Positions 1 to 6,026 of a stretch of DNA of 24,900 nucleotides are shown piece by piece. Where the stretch lies: the NCBI GenBank assembly GCA_964351025.1, contig CAYGLV010000037.1:1-24900 (forward strand). The letters are read 5' to 3'. The position numbers were made by a program, and so were the translations under genes. This stretch comes from CAYGLV01 sp964351025. GTDB lineage: Bacteria; Actinomycetota; Thermoleophilia; Gaiellales; Gaiellaceae. The notes beneath the pieces were generated by a model. The model was not told the origin of the DNA. It saw nothing but the letters and a program-made list of their open reading frames with translations, and searched no databases. Positions within the stretch are counted from its first letter, which is position 1; every line of letters begins with the position of its first letter.

Positions 1-75
1 CAGGGGAATCCCCACAGCGGGTACCTTCCATCCCCGCTTTGGGTTGACCTTTGCGGACCTGTCCCGTCGAGCCAC

Positions 76-105
76 TTGGCAGAACCGCACCGGAACCGGT
101 ACGAA
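76..105 (+). promoter_or_regulatory. Possible promoter of the peptide/ABC operon with a palindrome in the spacer
   Basis: A -35-like TTGGCA (76-81) is followed 18 bases later by a weak -10-like TACGAA (100-105). Between them is the 12-base inverted repeat ACCGGAACCGGT (89-100), a layout typical of an operator placed where a repressor would block RNA polymerase. The distance to the GTG start at 195 gives a leader of about 85 bases. The -10 match is poor, so this is only a candidate. No gene is recognised in 1-194; a short palindrome GGGGAATCCCC also lies at 3-13. Confidence 0.25.
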
Positions 106-194
106 GGACGGTGTTGCAGTTCCGGCACGAAGACGGCACGTATCCGCGCGCACACAGCCTCTACGGTCGAGGGGTAACCGACAAGGAGGGACTC

Positions 195-413
195 GTGGAG
201 ACAGCATTCGCCCTCGCGGCACCCAGGTACGAGCCCCCGGCGCTGGCCTGGCGGGGCGAAGCCGCGCAAGCCGTACACGTCGTCTGGTGGGCGGTCGTCG
301 TCGGGTTCTCGTTCGGCCTCGCCCTCGCCTACGCGTCGTACTGCGTCTACGCGGGCGGCAGCCCGTCGATCTCGTTTGGCTGGAGCGGCTTCAAGGTGAG
401 CTGCATCCGCTAG
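195..413 (+). CDS. 72-residue single-span membrane peptide, candidate precursor peptide
   Basis: The GTG start is chosen because AAGGAGGG lies at 183-190, 4 bases upstream; upstream in-frame codons have no such site. The product has a soluble N-terminus of about 27 residues, one long hydrophobic segment (about residues 28-54, rich in W, V, A and Y) and an 18-residue polar/aromatic tail (GGSPSISFGWSGFKVSCIR) with a GG just after the membrane segment and a Cys three residues from the end. I recognise no family. It is the first gene of an operon encoding an ABC transporter and a PqqD-domain M50 membrane protease, and a strong hairpin separates it from the rest. That is how precursor-peptide genes are often placed. 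The role as a precursor cut within or beside the membrane is inference; it could also be a small structural subunit of the transporter. Confidence 0.6.
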   Translation: METAFALAAPRYEPPALAWRGEAAQAVHVVWWAVVVGFSFGLALAYASYCVYAGGSPSISFGWSGFKVSCIR

Positions 414-419
414 CCGGGC

Positions 420-452
420 CCCGGCGGGGCGGCCAACGGCTGCCCCGCCGGG
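420..452 (+). terminator. Strong hairpin after the small peptide gene (attenuator-like)
   Basis: A perfect 11-base inverted repeat, CCCGGCGGGGC (420-430) and GCCCCGCCGGG (442-452), with an 11-base loop, fills the gap between the peptide stop (413) and the ABC ATPase start (458). No T-run follows, so it is not a textbook intrinsic terminator. It could stabilise the peptide mRNA or partly terminate, giving more peptide than transporter. It also lies where it could mask the ATPase ribosome site. Confidence 0.55.
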
Positions 453-457
453 CGGAC

Positions 458-1237
458 ATGTCAATGACCCATCTGAACAGCATCGAGCCGCTCGTCGCCG
501 CCGGGCTCCGCAAGAGCTTCGGCCCGGCCCGCGCGGTCGACGGGCTCGATCTCGAGGTCCGCGCCGGATCGATCGTCGGGCTCGTTGGCCCGAACGGCTC
601 CGGGAAGTCGACGACGCTGCGGATCGTCGTCGGCCTGCTCGCCGCGGACGAAGGCAGCGTCGTCGTCGCCGGCGCCCCCGGCGGGTCGCGGGCGGCGCGT
701 GCAGCCACCGGCTACGTTCCCGACGAGCCGACCGGGCTCGACGAGCTGAGCGTGCGCGAGCTCTTGCGCCTCGTCGCAGCCCTCTACAGGGAACCGCCGG
801 GCTTCGTCCCCCGCGCGTCTGCGCTGCTCGCGGCCTTTGGGCTCGAGGGGCGCGCGGATTCGCGGCTCGGCTCACTCTCGCACGGCCTGCGGCGCGCCGC
901 AGCGATGACGGCGGCCTTCGCGCTCGCGCCGTCGCTCGTCGTCGTGGACGAGGCGACGGCCGCACTCGATCCCGAGGCCGTCGTCGTCCTGCGCGAGGCG
1001 CTGCGCGCGCTCGCCGCGCGCGGCTCGGGCGTCCTGCTCGCGACCCAGGATCTGGCGTTCGCCGAGGCGGTCTGCAGCGACGTGTTGCTGCTCTCGCGCG
1101 GCCGACAGGTCGCGCACGGCTCACCCGCCGAGCTGCGGTCGCGCTTCGGCGCCGCGACCCTCGAGGAGGCGTTTCTCGAGGCGGTCGGCCATCCGGCGCG
1201 GTTGGGGGAGTTGACCGATGTCCTCGGCGCTCGCTAG
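458..1237 (+). CDS. ABC transporter ATP-binding protein (DrrA/CcmA-like) with divergent motifs
   Basis: A 259-residue nucleotide-binding subunit that should hydrolyse ATP on the inner face of the membrane for the permease encoded next. Walker A is GPNGSGKST (Lys50) and Walker B is LVVVDEATAALDP (Asp164, Glu165). The signature is LSHG (140-143) rather than LSGGQ, the Q-loop position reads GYVPDEP, and the switch histidine is replaced by Gln197 (ATQDL in place of the usual ATHDL). These changes suggest slow or asymmetric ATP use. The start is ATG 458; ATG 464 is also possible, and neither has a clear Shine-Dalgarno. The gene overlaps the permease by 20 bases, so the two are translationally coupled. 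Family-level assignment is secure; the substrate is unknown, with the small peptide encoded upstream as the best guess. Confidence 0.85.
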   Translation: MSMTHLNSIEPLVAAGLRKSFGPARAVDGLDLEVRAGSIVGLVGPNGSGKSTTLRIVVGLLAADEGSVVVAGAPGGSRAARAATGYVPDEPTGLDELSVRELLRLVAALYREPPGFVPRASALLAAFGLEGRADSRLGSLSHGLRRAAAMTAAFALAPSLVVVDEATAALDPEAVVVLREALRALAARGSGVLLATQDLAFAEAVCSDVLLLSRGRQVAHGSPAELRSRFGAATLEEAFLEAVGHPARLGELTDVLGAR

Positions 1238-2633
1238 CACGCTTGCGCGCTGCGCCGTGCGGAGAGCCCGGCCGGTGCTCGTGGCGAACCCGCTCGTCGC
1301 CGCCGTCGCGACTCTGCTCGCCGTTGCGACGCTGCCGCTGGCCGTCGTCGCAGGCCGGCGCCTCGGCGCGGCGATCGGCCCCGCCGTCGCCGACGAAGAA
1401 GGCGTCGCCGCCGCGCTCGTTCTCGGGCTCGCTATCACGGCCGCGGCCGGCGGCGCGCTCACCGCTCTTGCCGCGCCCGGTGCGGCTGCGCTCGGCAGCC
1501 AGCTCCGGGCCGCCCCGATCCGTCCGCTGGAGGCCTTCCTCTGGCTGACGCTCGCCCCGCTCGCGCTCGCCGCCGGGGTGGCTCTCGCCGTCGCGGCATG
1601 CGTGCTCGTTCCCGTCGCGGCCGCCACACCGGGCGGCGCGGTCACAGCGGCGCCGCTGCTCCTCGGTGGGCTCGCGGCGGGTGCGCTCGGCGCAGCGGCG
1701 TCCGAGGGGATCCTTGGTGCCGTGCGCGGATCGGCCGCAGGTTCGGTCGCCGCCGCCGGTGCGGCGGCGGTCTGGGCGGTCGGCGCGCTCGCTGCCGGCG
1801 ATGCCCTGACGGGTCCGCTCGGGCCGGCGGCGGAGGCTCTGCGCGGTCGTGAGGACGCTGGCACTGCGGCCCTCTGGACGGCGGCCGCAGCGGTCGTCGC
1901 GGGCGGCCTCTGGACGCTTGCCGCCGTTCACCTGCCGGGGGAACGTCACTCTCGCGCACGTATTCGATCTGTCCTGCCCGTCGCGGGAGGACCGTACCTC
2001 GCCTCCGCTCTCGCTGCCGCGAAGCAGCTGGGCCGCCGCCGCGAGCTGCGCCGGGCGATCGGAGCAACAGCCGCGGTCGCGATCGGCGGCGCGGCGCTGC
2101 TCGCGCGCGGTCCCGCCGGCGCGCCCGGGGCCGGGTTCGTCCTCGCCGGCGCCGCGGCTCTGCTCGGCTGCGCCGCTGTTCCGGTCGCCTCCTACGGCGT
2201 CGAACGAGAAGCCGCCTGGCTGCTCGACGGCTCACCGGTGCCGGGTGGCCGGCGCGCCTCGGCCACAGCCCTCGCGGCGCTCGTTCTCGCCTTCGGACTG
2301 CTTGCGCTCTCGCTGGCGGGCATCTGGCTCGTCGCGCCCGCGTCGTTGCAGCAGTTCGCCGCGCTCCTCGCCGCCGGCTGCGTGCTCTTCGGCGCTGCGC
2401 TCGCGTCCGGAACGCTGCTCCCGTGGCGTGCCGATGGGGTCGTCGACCAGCTCGCCGCGTTTGCTGCGCTCGGCACGCTCGCCCTCCTCCTCTGGCTCGG
2501 GCTCGGCCAGCTCGTCGTCCGCGCGGTGGACGCCGGCGTGCCGCGGCTTGCCGCCACGGGCGCGGCGCTCGCCGTACCGCTTCTGCTCGGGGTCGGGGCA
2601 GGCGCCCTCGCGACGCGGAGGAGACGGCCGTGA
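1218..2633 (+). CDS. Multi-span ABC transporter permease
   Basis: A 471-residue, very Ala/Leu/Val-rich integral membrane protein with about ten to twelve predicted spans and short Arg-rich loops, for example around residues 255-280. It begins inside the end of the ATPase gene (ATG 1218) and ends in a GTGA overlap with the PqqD-M50 gene, so it is the obvious membrane partner of the ATPase. No domain motif allows a subfamily to be named. It resembles ABC-2 type permeases and YydJ-like permeases of peptide loci only in general layout. The transported compound is unknown; context points to a peptide or a product of the M50 protease. Confidence 0.8.
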   Translation: MSSALASTLARCAVRRARPVLVANPLVAAVATLLAVATLPLAVVAGRRLGAAIGPAVADEEGVAAALVLGLAITAAAGGALTALAAPGAAALGSQLRAAPIRPLEAFLWLTLAPLALAAGVALAVAACVLVPVAAATPGGAVTAAPLLLGGLAAGALGAAASEGILGAVRGSAAGSVAAAGAAAVWAVGALAAGDALTGPLGPAAEALRGREDAGTAALWTAAAAVVAGGLWTLAAVHLPGERHSRARIRSVLPVAGGPYLASALAAAKQLGRRRELRRAIGATAAVAIGGAALLARGPAGAPGAGFVLAGAAALLGCAAVPVASYGVEREAAWLLDGSPVPGGRRASATALAALVLAFGLLALSLAGIWLVAPASLQQFAALLAAGCVLFGAALASGTLLPWRADGVVDQLAAFAALGTLALLLWLGLGQLVVRAVDAGVPRLAATGAALAVPLLLGVGAGALATRRRRP

Positions 2634-3445
2634 TCGACGTTCGCGACCGCGTGCGCCTGCCGGCCGGTGTTCGCGTCACGGCGACAGGGTTGCACGACGA
2701 CGTTCGCGGCGAGTCCTTCGAGCTGAACGAGACCGGCCGGCTCGTCGTCACGTGCGCGGACGGCCGCCGTCTCGGCGAGGTCGCGGAGCTCACGGCGACG
2801 CGTTTCGGCGTTGCGGGCGAGGTCGCGCTGGCGGACGTGAGCGGCTTCTGCCTGGCGTTGAACGAGCGCTTCCTGCTCAACGTCGAGTCCCGGCCCGGAG
2901 CGGTGCTCCTCCGCCTGCTCTCCTCGCTGGCCCGAGGCCTGCCGCTGGGCGCGCTCCCGGCGCCGCCCCGGCGGCGCGCTCGGATCGACACCACGGGCGC
3001 GCCCGCAGCCGTCGCCTCGACGGCGGGCGCTCTCGCGTGGCGGGCGCTCGCCGTCGGAGTGCTCGTCGCGGCCGTCGCCGCCGTCCTGCTCGCCGGGGTC
3101 GGCGCGCCGGGGCTCGGGCCGCCCGTCCTGCTTGGCGCGGGCACGGCCCTTGCGCTCGTCGTACATGAAGGGGCGCATGCCGCCGCCCTGCGCGGTGTGC
3201 CGTGCTGTCTCTGTCTCGCCGGCACCGCGGTATTCCTGCTCCACCGACGGCTGCCGGCACGCCGGCGCCGGCTCGTCGCCGTCGCCGGGCCGCTCGCCGC
3301 GGCTGCGGGCGGCCTCACCGCGCTCGCGGTCGCGGGCGCGCTGGGCCTCGCGGCGCTCGCGCCTGCAGCGCTCGTTCCGTTGAGCCACGTGTTCATGCTG
3401 ACGGTAGCCGGCCGGGACGGGAGGGCCGCTTGCGGTCTCTCGTGA
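2630..3445 (+). CDS. PqqD-like domain fused to an M50-type membrane metalloprotease
   Basis: The GTG at 2630 forms a GTGA overlap with the permease stop and gives 271 residues starting exactly at the first domain. Residues 1-87 match the PqqD/RRE fold pattern (FELNETGRLV, LGEVAELTATRFGV, ALADVSGFCLALNERFLLNVE), a domain that binds leader peptides in RiPP pathways. Residues 130-271 form several membrane spans with the zinc motif HEGAH (His179, Glu180, His183), an M50-style VAGP segment near 217-221, and RDG (Asp263) as the likely third zinc ligand. The catalytic residues look intact. The expected role is binding a peptide and cutting it in or near the membrane, with export by the adjacent ABC transporter. 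No radical SAM, YcaO or other modifying enzyme is seen nearby. Domain calls come from motifs read by eye. Confidence 0.75.
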   Translation: MIDVRDRVRLPAGVRVTATGLHDDVRGESFELNETGRLVVTCADGRRLGEVAELTATRFGVAGEVALADVSGFCLALNERFLLNVESRPGAVLLRLLSSLARGLPLGALPAPPRRRARIDTTGAPAAVASTAGALAWRALAVGVLVAAVAAVLLAGVGAPGLGPPVLLGAGTALALVVHEGAHAAALRGVPCCLCLAGTAVFLLHRRLPARRRRLVAVAGPLAAAAGGLTALAVAGALGLAALAPAALVPLSHVFMLTVAGRDGRAACGLS

Positions 3446-3717
3446 CCCCGTTCCTGCTCGGCACGGTGGCCGTCGGGGTGCTCGCGTACGCCGCCGCGCT
3501 CGCGCTTGCGATCGCCGCGACGGCCGGCGATTGGGGTGCCCTGCGCGTCGCGCTCGGCCCGGTCACGCTCGTCGCCGTCGAGCGCTCGACGGACGAGACC
3601 TCGACGACCTTCGGCTCCGGCCTCGCGCTCGCCGCGCTCGCCGGCGGGGCGGCCAACGCCGCCGCGGCGGCCTTCCTCCGCCGCCGGACGCGCCGGCGGG
3701 GCGATGGCGTACACTGA
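3430..3717 (+). CDS. Small two-span membrane protein of the peptide/ABC operon
   Basis: A 95-residue product with two hydrophobic segments (about residues 6-33 and 62-82) and a basic tail (RRRTRRRGDGVH). A TTG start at 3430 is preferred because GGGAGGG lies 5 bases upstream; GTG 3442, in a GTGA overlap with the protease stop, is the alternative and would give 91 residues. The roughly 25-residue loop between the spans carries ERSTDETSTTFG. No family is recognised. Tight overlap with the PqqD-M50 gene implies a shared function, for instance an accessory subunit of the protease or transporter. Confidence 0.6.
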   Translation: MRSLVTPFLLGTVAVGVLAYAAALALAIAATAGDWGALRVALGPVTLVAVERSTDETSTTFGSGLALAALAGGAANAAAAAFLRRRTRRRGDGVH

Positions 3718-3793
3718 CCCCGGTGTGCGGGAGGCCCTGTCCATGGTCGCGATCCTGAAGAACCCGGTCGTCTATCTGCGCGCCGTTGCCTGA
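3704..3793 (+). CDS. Possible 16-29 residue leader or mini-protein
   Basis: ATG 3704 opens a 29-codon frame overlapping the end of the preceding gene and ending TGATG with the next gene. A shorter version from ATG 3743 (MVAILKNPVVYLRAVA) has GGGAGG 8 bases upstream and may be the real one. A -10-like TACACT at 3709-3714 could start transcription just upstream of it. It may be a genuine micropeptide, a translational-coupling leader for the gene at 3793, or chance. Nothing in the sequence identifies a function. Confidence 0.3.
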   Translation: MAYTDPGVREALSMVAILKNPVVYLRAVA

Positions 3794-4062
3794 TGGGCGG
3801 TGTGCACGTGAGCCTGTCCCGGCGGGCTGAAGTCACCGCCGCTATCTCGGGCCTGCTCTCGGCGAGCGCGCTCTTCGCCGCGCTGCTCGCGGTTGCCTAC
3901 CGGCCGGCCCGCATCGTTCCGGCCGCAATCGTGCTCGCGCTGGTCGCCGCCCGGATGAGCGACCGCCACCGCCGTCTCGCCGCGGTCGCCGTCGCGGTCG
4001 CCGGGATCTGCTGGGTGCTCGGGATGACCATCGCGGTCATCACGAACAACCCGATCTTCTGA
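3793..4062 (+). CDS. 89-residue membrane protein with three predicted spans
   Basis: The product has hydrophobic segments near residues 13-36, 41-53 and 60-82, separated by short basic loops (YRPAR, SDRHRR). The ATG shares its A with the TGA of the short ORF upstream, so it is probably read by coupling. No signal for a known family is seen. It may belong to the upstream operon or be driven by the TACACT promoter-like element at 3709, in which case it is an independent unit. Confidence 0.6.
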   Translation: MGGVHVSLSRRAEVTAAISGLLSASALFAALLAVAYRPARIVPAAIVLALVAARMSDRHRRLAAVAVAVAGICWVLGMTIAVITNNPIF

Positions 4063-4063
4063 G

Positions 4064-4088
4064 CCTCTACGGCGCTCCGAGCGCGAGG
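4064..4088. terminator. Short inverted repeat between convergent genes
   Basis: GCGCTC (4072-4077) and GAGCGC (4079-4084) are flanked by CCTC (4064-4067) and GAGG (4085-4088), forming an interrupted stem exactly between the stop of the plus-strand operon and the stop of the minus-strand gene at 4090. No T-run is present. It is a weak candidate for a two-way terminator. Confidence 0.3.
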
Positions 4089-4089
4089 G

Positions 4090-4263
4090 CTAGGGCCGGC
4101 GGCGCTTGACGATCGTCGCCGCGAGGCGCGGCCCGTGCGCGCGGGCCGCCTTCAACACCTTGCGTCGCTGCTTCGGCGGCAGGCGCCGCCACAGGTCGAA
4201 GAGGGCAATCGCGATCCCGATGGGCCCCCCGCCCTTGCCGAGGAATCTCGTCGGCCGTGGCAC
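4090..4263 (-). CDS. Small basic protein with an LWRRLPPKQRRKVLKAAR core
   Basis: The GTG start at 4263 is chosen because GAGG sits 8 bases upstream; it gives 57 residues. An ATG at 4380 would extend the frame to 96 residues, but the extra part is compositionally unlike the rest and overlaps the promoter region of the plus-strand gene at 4406. The core is a short hydrophobic stretch (GGPIGIAIALFDLW) followed by a strongly basic amphipathic region (RLPPKQRRKVLKAARAHGPRL) and an RRRP end. It may associate with membrane or nucleic acid. No named family is recognised. Confidence 0.45.
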   Translation of the reverse strand: MPRPTRFLGKGGGPIGIAIALFDLWRRLPPKQRRKVLKAARAHGPRLAATIVKRRRP

Positions 4264-4357
4264 GAGCTCATCCTCGCACAACTCGTATGTACCGGGGAGT
4301 CCGTCCGTCCGGAAGCGGAGACTCTCGGTTGCAGGGAAAATGGAGGAAGTCATGGGG

Positions 4358-4363
4358 TACAAT
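4358..4363 (+). promoter_or_regulatory. Possible -10 element TACAAT
   Basis: TACAAT lies 42 bases before the preferred ATG at 4406. TTGCAG at 4329-4334 is too far away (23 bases) to be a normal -35 partner, so the assignment rests on the -10 alone. Confidence 0.3.
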
Positions 4364-4405
4364 GCCGACCCGCACGACATCTCTTCCCCAACGACCGAGG
4401 ACCCT

Positions 4406-4735
4406 ATGCCCGTCGAGACCCCTTCGCTCTTCGCACGCGTGATCCAGGATCACCTCGACCTGAAACGCCGCAACGCGGACCTCGACGGCGACATGCCGCT
4501 CGACCGCTACAAGTCCGAGGACCCGTTCGAGAACCATCCTTTGTTCAAGACCGAGGAGCAGGCCCGGATCGAGGAGACGCTGGACGGCGAGCCCGCCGTC
4601 ACCCTCGAGTCCACGGCCCTGTCGTGGCCCGGCGAGGAGCCCGGCGCACCGGCCCCGGAGGCCGAGGCGGCAGCCGAGTCCGACGAGGGCGAGGGCCTCT
4701 GGAGCAAGTCGCGCGACTTCGACTGGGGCGACTAG
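4406..4735 (+). CDS. Acidic hypothetical protein ending SRDFDWGD
   Basis: A 109-residue soluble protein beginning MPVETPSLFARVIQDHLDLKR. Its middle part is charged (DPFENHPLFKTEEQARIEETLDGE), followed by an Ala/Glu/Pro-rich stretch and the C-terminal SRDFDWGD. The start at 4406 has GAGG 5 bases upstream. ATG 4352 is in the same frame with GGAGG 5 bases upstream and would add 18 residues, but a TACAAT -10-like box overlaps its first codons. There are no membrane segments, cofactor motifs or recognised domain. The ordered ends and disordered middle suggest a short protein-protein interaction module. The function is unknown. Confidence 0.6.
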   Translation: MPVETPSLFARVIQDHLDLKRRNADLDGDMPLDRYKSEDPFENHPLFKTEEQARIEETLDGEPAVTLESTALSWPGEEPGAPAPEAEAAAESDEGEGLWSKSRDFDWGD

Positions 4736-4796
4736 CCTCAACGGTCGCGCGCGCCGCTCGGCGGCGTCCCTGCAGAGAGAGCCTGCAGAGCGCGGT

Positions 4797-6026
4797 ATGT
4801 TCTCCCGTGTGACACACGACGAGCGCCTCGAGGCGTACGCGCGGCTGGCGGTCCGCGTCGGCGCCAATGTCTCTCCCGGCCAGCTCGTCCAGGTGCTCGG
4901 CCTCGTCGAGCACGCACCTCTCGTGCGTGCGATCGTGCGCGAGGCCTATTCCGCCGGAGCGTCGTACGTCGAGGTCATGTACAGCGACGCGCACGTCAGG
5001 CGGGCAGCGATCGAGCTCGGGCCCGAGGAGACGCTCGGCCGCTCCCCCGCGTGGATGCTCGACCGCATCGCGGCGTGGGGAGAGGAGAGAACGGCGCTCA
5101 TCTCGCTCACTGGCGATCCCGAGCCCGAGCTGTTCGCCGACCTCGACGGCGCACTCGTCGCGAAGTCGCAGCCGCGGGAGATCCAGGTCGCCTACCTCAA
5201 GCTCGTCTCGGAACGGAAGCTCAACTGGACGATTGTTGCGTCCCCGAACGAGGGCTGGGCTCGGCAGGTGTTCGGCGAGCCTGACCTCGAACGGCTCTGG
5301 AAGGCTGTCGCGACCGCAGTTCGACTCGACGAGCCTGACCCGGTTGCCGCGTGGGAGGCGCACGTCGCACGCCTCGCTGCCCGGTCGGCGCAGCTGAACG
5401 AGCGCGCCTTCGACGCGATCCGCTTCCGCGGCCCCGGCACCGACCTGACAGTCGGGCTGATCCACGGCGCGCAGTGGGCCTCCGCCGAGAACGAGACGGC
5501 CTGGGGGACCCGGCACATCCCCAACATGCCGACCGAAGAGGTCTTCACCGCGCCGGACTTCCGGCGCACGGAGGGCGTCGTCCGCTCGACGTTCCCGCTC
5601 TCGGTCGGCGGTGCGATCGTTCGCGACCTCGAGCTGCGCTTCGAGGGCGGGCGAGCGGTCGAGGTCAAGGCGTCCGCGGGCGAGGACATCATCCGGCGCC
5701 AGCTGGAGACGGATCCCCAGGCGGCGATGCTCGGCGAGGTCGCGCTCGTGGACGGCGAGTCGGCGGTGCACAAGAGCGGGCTCGTCTTCTCGAACACGCT
5801 CTTCGACGAGAATGCCGCGTGCCACATCGCCTACGGGCACGGCATCGCCAGTGCGCTCGCGGGCGCCGACGCCCTCTCGCCCGAGGAGCTGCTCGAGCTC
5901 GGCCTGAACGTCTCGGGCATCCACACCGACTTCATGGTGGGGAGCCCCGAGGTCGAGGTTGACGGGATCGAGACCGGCGGCGCCGCCGTGCCGCTCCTGC
6001 GCGGCGACGTCTGGCAGCCGGTCTAG
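4797..6026 (+). CDS. M29-family aminopeptidase (AmpS/thermophilic aminopeptidase)
   Basis: A 409-residue cytosolic metallo-aminopeptidase that removes N-terminal residues from peptides using two metal ions. The expected ligands are all visible: Glu248 (in PTEEVF), Glu314 (LGEVALVDG), His343 (DENAACHIAYG), His376 and Asp378 (GIHTDFMVG). Their spacing matches that of AmpS-type enzymes, and the length is typical. The start at ATG 4797 lacks a good Shine-Dalgarno; GTG 4809 is an alternative. The gene appears monocistronic. Its stop shares the sequence CTAG with the stop of the convergent ABC gene, so the two genes overlap by 4 bases tail to tail. Confidence 0.93.
   Translation: MFSRVTHDERLEAYARLAVRVGANVSPGQLVQVLGLVEHAPLVRAIVREAYSAGASYVEVMYSDAHVRRAAIELGPEETLGRSPAWMLDRIAAWGEERTALISLTGDPEPELFADLDGALVAKSQPREIQVAYLKLVSERKLNWTIVASPNEGWARQVFGEPDLERLWKAVATAVRLDEPDPVAAWEAHVARLAARSAQLNERAFDAIRFRGPGTDLTVGLIHGAQWASAENETAWGTRHIPNMPTEEVFTAPDFRRTEGVVRSTFPLSVGGAIVRDLELRFEGGRAVEVKASAGEDIIRRQLETDPQAAMLGEVALVDGESAVHKSGLVFSNTLFDENAACHIAYGHGIASALAGADALSPEELLELGLNVSGIHTDFMVGSPEVEVDGIETGGAAVPLLRGDVWQPV

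Noticed and set aside
92..116. An ECF-sigma-like promoter (GGAACC at 92-97 with a GTT-containing -10).
   Set aside because: The -10 match is too short and no ECF gene or second copy is present; the TTGGCA/TACGAA reading is equally weak.
1642..3744. A 700-codon open frame on the minus strand opposite the permease and PqqD-M50 genes.
   Set aside because: It is Arg/Pro/Ala-rich with no domain, lies antisense to clearly coding frames, and is a typical by-product of high GC content.
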